Source of the DNA: an uncultured Opitutia bacterium
GTDB lineage: Bacteria > Verrucomicrobiota > Verrucomicrobiia > Opitutales > Opitutaceae
Length of the DNA: 58,602 nucleotides
Reading direction: 5' to 3'
Assembly: GCA_903872505.1 (NCBI GenBank)
Contig: CAIQKV010000079.1
Coordinates: 1-58,602 of the forward strand
The notes below the pieces were generated by a model. The model did no database searches and was not told where the DNA came from. It saw only the letters and a list, made by a program, of their open reading frames with translations. The position numbers were made by a program, and so were the translations under genes. Below are positions 8,164 to 15,805 of the stretch, in pieces. Every line of letters starts with the position of its first letter. The first letter of the stretch is position 1.

Positions 8164-9594
8164 ATGCCCGGCGCCCCGTCCGCCCGTTTTCCGCTCGGCT
8201 ACCTGCTGTTTCTCTGTGCGGTGGCCACGCTGGCCGGGTTTCTGTTCGGTTTCGACTCCGCGGTCATCAATGGCACCGTCACCGCCCTGAGCGCCGCCTT
8301 CGGCACCTCGGCGGCCGGCACCGGGCTCGCGGTTTCATCGGTGCTGTTCGGGTCGGTGGCGGGTTCGCTGCTGGCCGGGCAGCATGCCGACCGCTTTGGG
8401 CGCAAGCCGGTGATGCTGGCCACCGCCGTCCTGTTTGCCGTCAGCGCCTGGGGTTCCGGCGCCGCCCATTCGGCGGGAGCCTTCATCCTCTACCGTTTGG
8501 TCGGCGGCCTCGGCGTCGGCGCCGCCTGCGTGGTGGCGCCGGCCTACATCGCGGAGATTTCGCCCGCGGCGCTGCGCGGCCGGCTTACCACCATCCAGCA
8601 GCTCGCGATCGTCTCGGGCCTGCAATGCGCGTTCCTGAGCAATTTCTGCATCGCCCGCGCGGCGGGCAGCGCGGGGCAGGGCTGGCTGCTCGGCGTGCCG
8701 GCGTGGCGCTGGATGTTCTGGGTGCAGCTCGTCCCCAGCGCGGGTTACCTGCTGGCCAGCCTGTTCCTGCCCGAGTCGCCGCGCTACCTCGTGGCGCGCG
8801 GCCGCGAGGACGAAGCCCGCGGCGTCATGCGCCGGCTCTGGGGCGACAGCGTCGACCCGGCGGCAACGCTGGCGGAGATCCGCGCCACCGTGGACCAGCA
8901 GGCGCGCCCGCACTTCCGCGACGTGTTCGTGCCCGGCACGCGGCGGCTCCTGCCCATCGTCTGGGTGGCCGTGGCGCTGGGATTTTTCCAGCAGGCCTCG
9001 GGCATCAACGCCGTGGTTTATTTCGGCGAGTACCTGTGGCGCGCCGCCGGTTTCACCGAGTCGCATGCCCTGCTCATCAACGTCACGCTCGGTGCGGTGC
9101 TCATCATGGCGACCCTGGTCTCGATGACGCTGGTGGACCGCGTGGGCCGCCGGCCGCTGCTGCTGGCCGGCGGCGGCGTCATGACCGCGATGCTGGGGGT
9201 GCTGGCCGCGGTTTTCCTGCTCAGCGCCCGGGGCGCGGATGGCGCGCTGGCCATGACCTCCGCCCAGGCCACCGCCACGCTGGTGGCGGAGCACGCCTAC
9301 ATCTTTTGCTTCGGCGCCTCGTGGGGCCCGGTGATCTGGGTGCTGTTTGGCGAGATGTTCCCCAACCGGATTCGCGGCTCGGCGATCGCCGTGGCCGCCG
9401 GCACGCTGTGGGTGACGAACTGCGCCGTCACCACGACCTTTCCCATCCTGCTCAAGCTGATCGGGCTCGGCGGGGTGTTTTGCCTCTACGCCGCCGCCGC
9501 CCTGGCCTCACTGTGGACGGTGCAGCGCTTTGTGAAGGAGACCAAGGGGCGCGCGCTCGAGGAAATGGTCGCCCATTCATTTCCGGGCCAGTGA
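8164..9594 (+). CDS. MFS sugar porter
   Basis: A 476-residue major facilitator with about twelve hydrophobic segments. Sugar-porter signatures are present: F-G-F-D-S-A-V-I-N-G in TM1, D-R-F-G-R-K-P after TM2, P-E-S-P-R-Y-L after TM6, and D-R-V-G-R-R-P after TM8. The start at 8164 gives a short cytoplasmic N-terminus before TM1; an upstream start would run through the SDR gene. As the last gene of the 1401-9594 operon, 14 bases after the second SDR, it is the likely uptake system for the sugar or sugar acid that the operon degrades. Confidence 0.88.
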   Translation: MPGAPSARFPLGYLLFLCAVATLAGFLFGFDSAVINGTVTALSAAFGTSAAGTGLAVSSVLFGSVAGSLLAGQHADRFGRKPVMLATAVLFAVSAWGSGAAHSAGAFILYRLVGGLGVGAACVVAPAYIAEISPAALRGRLTTIQQLAIVSGLQCAFLSNFCIARAAGSAGQGWLLGVPAWRWMFWVQLVPSAGYLLASLFLPESPRYLVARGREDEARGVMRRLWGDSVDPAATLAEIRATVDQQARPHFRDVFVPGTRRLLPIVWVAVALGFFQQASGINAVVYFGEYLWRAAGFTESHALLINVTLGAVLIMATLVSMTLVDRVGRRPLLLAGGGVMTAMLGVLAAVFLLSARGADGALAMTSAQATATLVAEHAYIFCFGASWGPVIWVLFGEMFPNRIRGSAIAVAAGTLWVTNCAVTTTFPILLKLIGLGGVFCLYAAAALASLWTVQRFVKETKGRALEEMVAHSFPGQ

Positions 9595-9788
9595 CAGCGG
9601 AGTAATTTCTGTCGGTCTGTGGGCGAGGCGTGGTGGTTGCGTTGTAAGGACCTTAGGACAAACGACTAATCCACATCAGTAGATTTCCCCATCGAGACGC
9701 ATCCCGCATCGGGCTAGAAAATGAGCGAAACCCATGAGGCCAACCAATTTAGTGGAGCCTTGAGCAAAATATCTGCTAGGCTTTTGCA
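9595..9788 (+). promoter_or_regulatory. Intergenic region, probable promoter for the receiver/CNB pair
   Basis: These 194 bases separate the sugar-acid operon from the receiver gene and are visibly richer in A+T than the flanks, especially 9640-9790. No coding sequence, strong hairpin or palindromic repeat is seen. The A+T-rich composition ahead of a new transcription unit suggests a promoter, but I could not pick a convincing -35/-10 pair. Confidence 0.35.
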
Positions 9789-10217
9789 ATGGCGAACCCC
9801 GACCAACCAACCCCTTCCGCTTCCGGATCTTCGTCGTCCGCCCCGTGGATTCTGCTCGTGGACGACGAACCGGCCATGCGTCAACTGATTGAGACCGTCC
9901 TCGGCAACCAGAATTTGGCGGTGCGACTGGCCGATGGTGCGACCGCGGCCATGTCCATCTTGAATTCCGCCCTCACCCCGCCGGCCCTGCTCATCTGCGA
10001 CGTCCTGATGCCGGGCGTCGACGGACTGGAGCTGACCCGCCGGCTGCTCGCCCGCCTGCCCAAGCTCAAGGTCATTTTGATCAGCGGCCACCTCCTGGAG
10101 CTGTCCTGGTGGCCCACGGATTTGCGCGAAATCTGCCTGCTGACGAAGCCCTTCTCGAGCGATCAGCTGGTCGAGGCGGTCAAGCAGGCCCTGGCCGACC
10201 CCAGCGTCGCCGAATAG
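9789..10217 (+). CDS. Stand-alone response regulator receiver domain (CheY-like)
   Basis: A 142-residue single-domain receiver. After a proline/serine-rich N-terminus of about 19 residues comes I-L-L-V-D-D-E-P with the acidic pocket, the phospho-acceptor Asp in L-I-C-D-V-L-M-P-G, the switch Ser in L-I-S-G-H, and the conserved Lys in L-T-K-P-F. There is no output domain, so it must act by binding a partner. No kinase lies next to it. The following gene, 13 bases downstream, encodes a membrane protein with cyclic-nucleotide-like domains and is the obvious candidate partner. Confidence 0.88.
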   Translation: MANPDQPTPSASGSSSSAPWILLVDDEPAMRQLIETVLGNQNLAVRLADGATAAMSILNSALTPPALLICDVLMPGVDGLELTRRLLARLPKLKVILISGHLLELSWWPTDLREICLLTKPFSSDQLVEAVKQALADPSVAE

Positions 10218-10230
10218 GATTCCGCCTGGC

Positions 10231-12183
10231 ATGGACACGAATCTCACACTTTCCGCGCAGATTCTGACCCTCGCGCCCAATCTCCAGCACAGCGAGTCGA
10301 TCAACGGCCTGCTGGTGGTGAAGAACGTCTCGGCGAAGACCTACCTCAAGATCACGACGGCGCAGTGGCGGATCCTGCGGCTGTTCGCCGAGCCCCGCTC
10401 GGTGCCCACCGTGCTCGCCCAGGCGCTCGACGAGCGCCTGTGCCTGCCGCTCAACGAGTTTTTCGAGCTGATCCTGAAGGCCGTGCGCGGCCACATCCTG
10501 CTGGAACCCGGGGTGGAGCCCGAGCTGGTGCACGCGTCCAACTGGCGCCCCGCGGTGCGGCCCAAGGCCGTCTCCAAACCGCTCGCGGCCATTTTCTTCG
10601 TGGGCATCGTGTTGACCCTGGTGTACCAGCCGGAGCTGCCCCTGCTGGTGGCGGATGTCGGCGTCGGCCTGCTGCTCGTGAGCGCCGCCCTCACCTTCAG
10701 CGCCTTTCTCGCCGCGTGCATGGTCCGGGGCGCCGGCGGCGAGGTCTACCGTCCCCACTGGCAATGGCTGCGCCTGCCCCCGTACTTCGAGGTGGACACC
10801 AGCGATTCCGTCATGCTGTCGACCACGGACCAGCAGGCGGTCGCCATGGCCCGGCCGGCGGTCATCGCGGCCGCCGCGGGTCTCACCGCCTGGCTCCGGC
10901 CGGAGTGGAGCTGCCTGCCGCTGATCAGCCTGGCCATCACGCTGCGGCCCATCCTCGGCGGACGCTTCGCCGCGCTCGTGCGCCTCGGCCGGAAGGGCAG
11001 CCTGAGCGACGCGGATCACGCGTACATTTTTCCCGCCAACAACCGGCCGCGGACCCGCTTCCGCCTGCTCCGCCGCTCGCTGCGCCATCCCGACACTTGG
11101 GCGCTGATCTCCTACGGCGTCGCCTGGACCCTCGCCGTGATCTTCGTGGGCTCCCGCGTGACCAACATGCCGATCTGGCTGTTCACCTCCTGGGAATCCG
11201 AAAGCGTGCGCCTCGCCGCCGGCATCAGCAGTTCGCTGCTGGCGCTGGGGGCCGGCTACGGGCTCTGGGAGCTGTTCCTCTTCGTGCGCGAACGCGCCCG
11301 CGCGCGGCGCGACACCTACCGCCTGTGGAAGACGCGCTGGTTCACCGCCAAGCACCTGGAATACCTCGAGAGCCACCGGCTCCGGGCGGTGACCGAGTCG
11401 CCCCTTTTCCGCACGCTGCCCCCGCCGGAGCGCCAGCATCTCGCGCGGCTGATGCATGTTACCCGGCACGGCCCGTGGCAGTCGCTGCCCACGCACGGCC
11501 CCGTGGCCACGGAGGTTTCGCTGATCGCCAGCGGCACCGTCGGCCTCTACCGCCAGCTGGCGTCGGGGCGCACCAGCCGCGTCCAGGTCCTCAGCGAGGG
11601 CGACATCATCGGCCTGCACGATCTGGCGGACCCGAAACAGCCGCGCTACCTCGTGCGTTCGCTCAGCCCGGTGACGTTGCTGACGCTGGATCGGGCGGCG
11701 GTCGAGGCGATCGCCATCCCGCGCATCACGCGCGCCACCCTCACGGACACCGTGCTGAAGCTGCCCTTCCTGCGGCGCATCTCGCTGTGCCAGAACTGGC
11801 ATTTCCAGGCGATCGAGCGCTTCGCCCACCTGTCCACCATCACTGACTACCAGGCCGGCAGCGTCATTTTCCCCGAGAACGAGTTCAACGAGTACTTCTT
11901 CATCATTTTCGAGCAGGACGCGGTGGTGACCCGCAAGGGCAAGCGGCTTGCCGTGATCCATGCCGGGGACTTCTTCGGCGAGATCGGGCTGCTGCAAAAC
12001 AGCGCCGCGAACGCGCAGGTGGCCGCGCGGCAGGACATGCGCTGCCTGGGCATCTCCCGCGTCGAGTTCCTGCGGTTCGTCACCCACAACCACACCGTCG
12101 CGCTGGAGCTGGAGCGGGTGAGCTCGAAGCGGCTGGGCCGGCCCATCTTCCCCCTGAAAAAGGGCAACTTCCGCTCGACCTGA
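10231..12183 (+). CDS. Membrane protein with two cyclic-nucleotide-binding-like domains and a degenerate M50-like core
   Basis: A 650-residue protein. Residues 1-95 look like a small winged-helix (PqqD-like) domain. Hydrophobic segments lie near 115-135, 143-165, 205-225, 295-315 and 330-350. The block A-C-M-V-R-G-A-G-G-E-V followed by V-D-T-S-D-S recalls the core of M50 site-2 proteases of the peptide-export type, but the zinc-binding H-E-x-x-H is missing, so proteolysis is unlikely. Two CNB-like beta-rolls follow at about 385-490 and 510-630. The second has F-G-E-I-G-L-L but lacks the phosphate-binding arginine, so cAMP/cGMP binding is doubtful. It is co-transcribed with the receiver gene. 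A signalling role at the membrane is inferred; the M50 relation is tentative. Confidence 0.65.
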   Translation: MDTNLTLSAQILTLAPNLQHSESINGLLVVKNVSAKTYLKITTAQWRILRLFAEPRSVPTVLAQALDERLCLPLNEFFELILKAVRGHILLEPGVEPELVHASNWRPAVRPKAVSKPLAAIFFVGIVLTLVYQPELPLLVADVGVGLLLVSAALTFSAFLAACMVRGAGGEVYRPHWQWLRLPPYFEVDTSDSVMLSTTDQQAVAMARPAVIAAAAGLTAWLRPEWSCLPLISLAITLRPILGGRFAALVRLGRKGSLSDADHAYIFPANNRPRTRFRLLRRSLRHPDTWALISYGVAWTLAVIFVGSRVTNMPIWLFTSWESESVRLAAGISSSLLALGAGYGLWELFLFVRERARARRDTYRLWKTRWFTAKHLEYLESHRLRAVTESPLFRTLPPPERQHLARLMHVTRHGPWQSLPTHGPVATEVSLIASGTVGLYRQLASGRTSRVQVLSEGDIIGLHDLADPKQPRYLVRSLSPVTLLTLDRAAVEAIAIPRITRATLTDTVLKLPFLRRISLCQNWHFQAIERFAHLSTITDYQAGSVIFPENEFNEYFFIIFEQDAVVTRKGKRLAVIHAGDFFGEIGLLQNSAANAQVAARQDMRCLGISRVEFLRFVTHNHTVALELERVSSKRLGRPIFPLKKGNFRST

Positions 12184-12206
12184 GCGGCGCCGGGTGTCCG
12201 TGGTGG

Positions 12207-12309
12207 AACGCGTTGTCCCCAACGCGTTGGTTGGGGAACGGAAACGTCAAACGTAGGCCGCCTGCTTGCCGGCGCTCATCTCTAGCGCGAGCAAGCTCGT
12301 TGCCTACGT
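12207..12309. repeat. Two adjacent palindromic repeats after the CNB gene
   Basis: At 12207-12228 the 8-base self-complementary word AACGCGTT occurs twice, six bases apart, and GGTTGGGGAACG follows, so several stems are possible. At 12252-12308 a second imperfect hairpin has arms starting CGTAGGC and ending GCCTACG. Within it, 12253-12275 matches the reverse complement of 24365-24387 with one mismatch, so it is an interspersed repeat. The region separates two converging genes and may also serve as a bidirectional terminator. Confidence 0.7.
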
Positions 12310-12313
12310 CGCC

Positions 12314-13570
12314 CTACCCACACACCTCGCGGTGCACCGCGATGATGGAGTCCGCGATGTGGTCGGCGTCCGCCGCGGTGTAGAGCCAGCCGATCGGCAG
12401 CGCGAGGAACCGCTTCGTCAGGTCCTCGGTGCGCGGGAAATCCTCCGCCCGGTAGCCCACGGGCGGCCAGGGCTTCATGTCGCGGAAGGGGGACAGCGCC
12501 GGGTGGGCGGTCATCGCCGGGCTCTGCAAATAGTCGCGGTTGTATTGCGGATAGGTGCCGGTGCGGGCCCCGCAGTTCACGTTGCGCGCATCCAGCTTCG
12601 CGCGGAACGCCGCCACTTGCGCCGCGTCGTGGAGAAACAGGTAGATCTCGAAACCGAAGTCCCCCGCGGGATCCGGCACGCGGCGCAGGGCCAGGCCCGG
12701 GAGGCCCTGGATCCGCGGCAGGATCCGCGCCTGCAGCGCCCGGCAGTGGTCGCGCATGCGGTCCACCTTGCGCAGCTGCGCCAGCGCCATCGCGCCGGCC
12801 AGCTCCGACAGCCGGTACTGGCCGCCGACCATGGGCGGCTCGCGCGGCGGGACGATCCCGGCGTGGTAGGGCCGGTAGTTGCCGAGGTCGCTGGTCCGCA
12901 CCGCGCGCTCGTAGATGCGCTGGTCCCGAGTGACCACCATGCCGCCCTCGCCGCAGGTCGCGACCTTGTTGAACTGGAAGCTGAACGTCGCCACGTCGCT
13001 CCACGTGCCGATCTGCCGCCCGCGGTAGCGCGTGCCCAGCGACTGGGCGCAATCCTCGAGCACATAAATGCCGCGGCGGTGCGCCTCGTGCTCGATCGGC
13101 TCCATGTCGGCCGCCACCCCCTGGAAATGCACGATCATGACCGCGCGCGTGCGCGGCGTGGCGAGCCGCGCGATCTCGGACGGCGGCATGTTCAGCGTCT
13201 CGTCGATCTCGGCGAGCACGGGCCGCGCGCCGCTGCGCACGATCGCCGTGAAGCACGCGATCCAGCTCCAGGCCGTGAGGATGACCTCGTCGCCGGGCCC
13301 GATCCCCATCGCCGCCAGCGCGACCTCGAGCGCGCCCGTGCCGCTGCTCACGCCGAGCGCATAGTCGGTCCCGATGTACTCGCGGAATTCCTTCTCGAGC
13401 TGCGCGACCATCGGCGGCGTCGGCTTGAAGTCGCCGCCGTAGTAGCGGAACGGCTCCTTGCGGCGGAGCACGTCGAGCACGAGGGCCTCTTCCTCGGCGC
13501 CGATGGCGGAGGAACCCAGACCGGGAGTGGGACGCGGACGCAGGGTGGGTGCAGTCATGGACACATTCAT
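12314..13570 (-). CDS. DegT/DnrJ/EryC1/StrS-type PLP-dependent aminotransferase
   Basis: A 418-residue fold-type I aminotransferase. The internal-aldimine lysine is in S-F-Q-F-N-K-V-A-T-C-G-E-G-G. The phosphate/PLP-binding regions are G-V-S-S-G-T-G-A-L-E and V-L-E-D-C-A-Q-S-L-G. The family transfers an amino group to keto-sugars for glycan, O-antigen or antibiotic biosynthesis. The start at 13570 is favoured because AAGGGA lies just upstream; an internal ATG at 13558 is also possible. It stands alone, flanked by a repeat region on one side and a divergent gene on the other, so no pathway can be assigned. Confidence 0.85.
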   Translation of the reverse strand: MNVSMTAPTLRPRPTPGLGSSAIGAEEEALVLDVLRRKEPFRYYGGDFKPTPPMVAQLEKEFREYIGTDYALGVSSGTGALEVALAAMGIGPGDEVILTAWSWIACFTAIVRSGARPVLAEIDETLNMPPSEIARLATPRTRAVMIVHFQGVAADMEPIEHEAHRRGIYVLEDCAQSLGTRYRGRQIGTWSDVATFSFQFNKVATCGEGGMVVTRDQRIYERAVRTSDLGNYRPYHAGIVPPREPPMVGGQYRLSELAGAMALAQLRKVDRMRDHCRALQARILPRIQGLPGLALRRVPDPAGDFGFEIYLFLHDAAQVAAFRAKLDARNVNCGARTGTYPQYNRDYLQSPAMTAHPALSPFRDMKPWPPVGYRAEDFPRTEDLTKRFLALPIGWLYTAADADHIADSIIAVHREVCG

Positions 13571-13735
13571 TTTCCCTTGCGCCCGGAATGACAAATCAGA
13601 AAGCGCGCGGCCTGGCGGCCCCGGCACAAAAACCATTGCCGCGCGCGCGGGACGGAGCTTGCGTGGGTGGGCATGAAACCAGTTGGCGCACCGGACGGGC
13701 AGCTGAGTTTATCCGCCCCCACCCGCGCCAGCCGG

Positions 13736-15805
13736 ATGAAACCCCTTCGCCTCACCGCCCTGCTGTTTTCCGTCGTTTTCCCCATGATCGCCACCCCCGC
13801 CCCCGTTTCCGGTGAACCCATCGCCCGCGACCTCGGCATTCCCGTCAAGGGCGTGAGCTGGGCCCGCCTCCATCCCGGCCAGACCGCCAACGGCCAGCCC
13901 TCGCTCCTCGCCTCGATGAGCCAGAACAACGGCGGGCTTTTCGTCCTCGATATCGACCTCGCCACCGGCCACTGCCGCCAGTTTGCGGTCCATGACCAGA
14001 AGAACTCCACGTTCTCCTCCGGCACCTACCGCTCGTTGCGCACCGGCATCCTCTACCTCGCCTCGGGCTGGGATGCCCACCTGCACCGCTACGACGCCAA
14101 CCACCCGGAGCGCGGCCTCGAGGACCTCGGAAAGTTCGACGCGGACAGCACCGCGCCATTCGCGATTTGCGAGCGGCCCGACGGCACCATCTGGATCGGC
14201 GCTTACCCCGGCGCCCGCCTGACCCGCTACGACCCCGCCACGGGAAAATTCACCAGCTTCGGCCGCATGGACGAGACCGACAACTACGTCTACCCGCTCG
14301 CCGGCGACGACGGCTCGCTCGCCGCGGTCATCAAGTTCGTCCGCCCGCATCTCATCACCATCAATCCCGCGACCGGCGAGCACCGCGAGGTCGGCCCGTG
14401 CATCACCGACCCGTCGGACAAGACGCGCTTCCTGAAGTTCTTCAAGGGCGCCGACCGCCGCCTCTATCTCGACTCGCACGCCGGCAAGTTCCGCGTCGAC
14501 GGCATGGGCCTCACGCCCGTCACGAGCCTGCCGCCGCCCCTGCCCGGCATTCCCGCCACCTACGAGCACGCCACACAGGCGCCCCTCGTGATGCCCGGCG
14601 GCTGGACCGCGCATTTTCTCGACGATAACCTCAACGGCACCGGCACCCCGCGCCACGTGCTCCTCGCCAACACCGACCCGCTCATCGCCTCGCGCACCCT
14701 CGTGCTCGACTGGGTCGGCGGCGGCTCGAACATCCACATCATCAATCCCGGTCCCGGCGGTCTGCTCTACGGCTCGAGCTACATGCCGAACCAACTGTGG
14801 CGCGCCACAGTTGATTCGCCCTCCGAAGTACCGCCCCGCGGGACGAAGGAGGGCTCCACCGTGATCGAGGACCTCGGCGTCCACTCGATCGCGATGGGCG
14901 AGGCCTACTCGACGGCCGTCCTCGACGGGAGGATCTACCTGGCCTCCTACCCCGAGGCGCGGCTCTCCGTCTATGATCCGCAGCAGCCGCGGCATTTCGG
15001 CACGGCCCCCGGTGACAACCCCCGCGATCTCGGCCGCCTCGACGCCATCAGCTACCGGCCGAACGCGCTCGTCGCCACACCGGACGGCCGGCTCTGGATG
15101 GGCTCGAGCCCCGACTACGGCCTCCGCGGCGGCACGCTCGCCTGGTACGATCCCAAGACCGGCGCAATGAAGTCCCACCGCGTCATCGTGCCGGACACCT
15201 CGCCCGCCTCGATGCTCTACCTGCCGGAGCAGAAGCAGCTCCTCATCGGCCTCAGCATCGAGGCCGGCACCGGCGTCCCCATCCACCGCCTCGACGGCGC
15301 CTTCGCCCTCTGGGATCCGGCGAAGGATGCGCTCGTCTGGACGGGCGACCTCGGGCTGGCCGACCTCGCCGACGTCACCTCGCTGGCCCCAGCCGGCAAC
15401 GGTTTGGTCTACGCCCTGATGGGCCGCGGGGATCACATCCTCACCGCCGGCCCGCCGGAAATCCGCCCGCGGCTCGCTTTGATCGATCCGCAAAAACGCA
15501 CCGTCGTCGCCTCCGCGTGGCTGCCGGAGGACTTCGGCCCGCTCTCCTGGCACGGGCTGCACTCGCTGCGCGTCGGGCCGGGCGGCGTCGTCTACGGCGC
15601 GACGGGCTACTGCGTTTTCCGCATCAAGCCGGGCACCTGCGAGGTCGAGCGCATCTGGCAGAAGGTCTACAAGGCGAAGCGCGACTCCGTCGTCTGGCTC
15701 AACTCCGCGTTCCCCGACGTCATCGACGTCGTCGGGCCCATCGTCGGCCGGCAGTTTTACTTTGCCACCGGCTGGCGGTTGCGTGTGCTGAATCTTCCCG
15801 AATGA
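13736..15805 (+). CDS. Secreted beta-propeller protein (first of tandem pair)
   Basis: A 689-residue protein with a signal peptide (M-K-P-L-R-L-T-A-L-L-F-S-V-V-F-P) after the ATG at 13736. The body is made of repeated strands such as D-G-T-I-W-I-G-A-Y-P-G-A-R-L-T-R-Y-D-P and D-G-R-L-W-M-G-S-S-P-D-Y-G, a pattern of large SMP-30/virginiamycin-lyase-like propellers. No catalytic set can be named. It overlaps the next gene, a paralogue, by four bases. It is probably extracytoplasmic and may act in polysaccharide binding or cleavage, but no function is established here. Confidence 0.7.
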   Translation: MKPLRLTALLFSVVFPMIATPAPVSGEPIARDLGIPVKGVSWARLHPGQTANGQPSLLASMSQNNGGLFVLDIDLATGHCRQFAVHDQKNSTFSSGTYRSLRTGILYLASGWDAHLHRYDANHPERGLEDLGKFDADSTAPFAICERPDGTIWIGAYPGARLTRYDPATGKFTSFGRMDETDNYVYPLAGDDGSLAAVIKFVRPHLITINPATGEHREVGPCITDPSDKTRFLKFFKGADRRLYLDSHAGKFRVDGMGLTPVTSLPPPLPGIPATYEHATQAPLVMPGGWTAHFLDDNLNGTGTPRHVLLANTDPLIASRTLVLDWVGGGSNIHIINPGPGGLLYGSSYMPNQLWRATVDSPSEVPPRGTKEGSTVIEDLGVHSIAMGEAYSTAVLDGRIYLASYPEARLSVYDPQQPRHFGTAPGDNPRDLGRLDAISYRPNALVATPDGRLWMGSSPDYGLRGGTLAWYDPKTGAMKSHRVIVPDTSPASMLYLPEQKQLLIGLSIEAGTGVPIHRLDGAFALWDPAKDALVWTGDLGLADLADVTSLAPAGNGLVYALMGRGDHILTAGPPEIRPRLALIDPQKRTVVASAWLPEDFGPLSWHGLHSLRVGPGGVVYGATGYCVFRIKPGTCEVERIWQKVYKAKRDSVVWLNSAFPDVIDVVGPIVGRQFYFATGWRLRVLNLPE

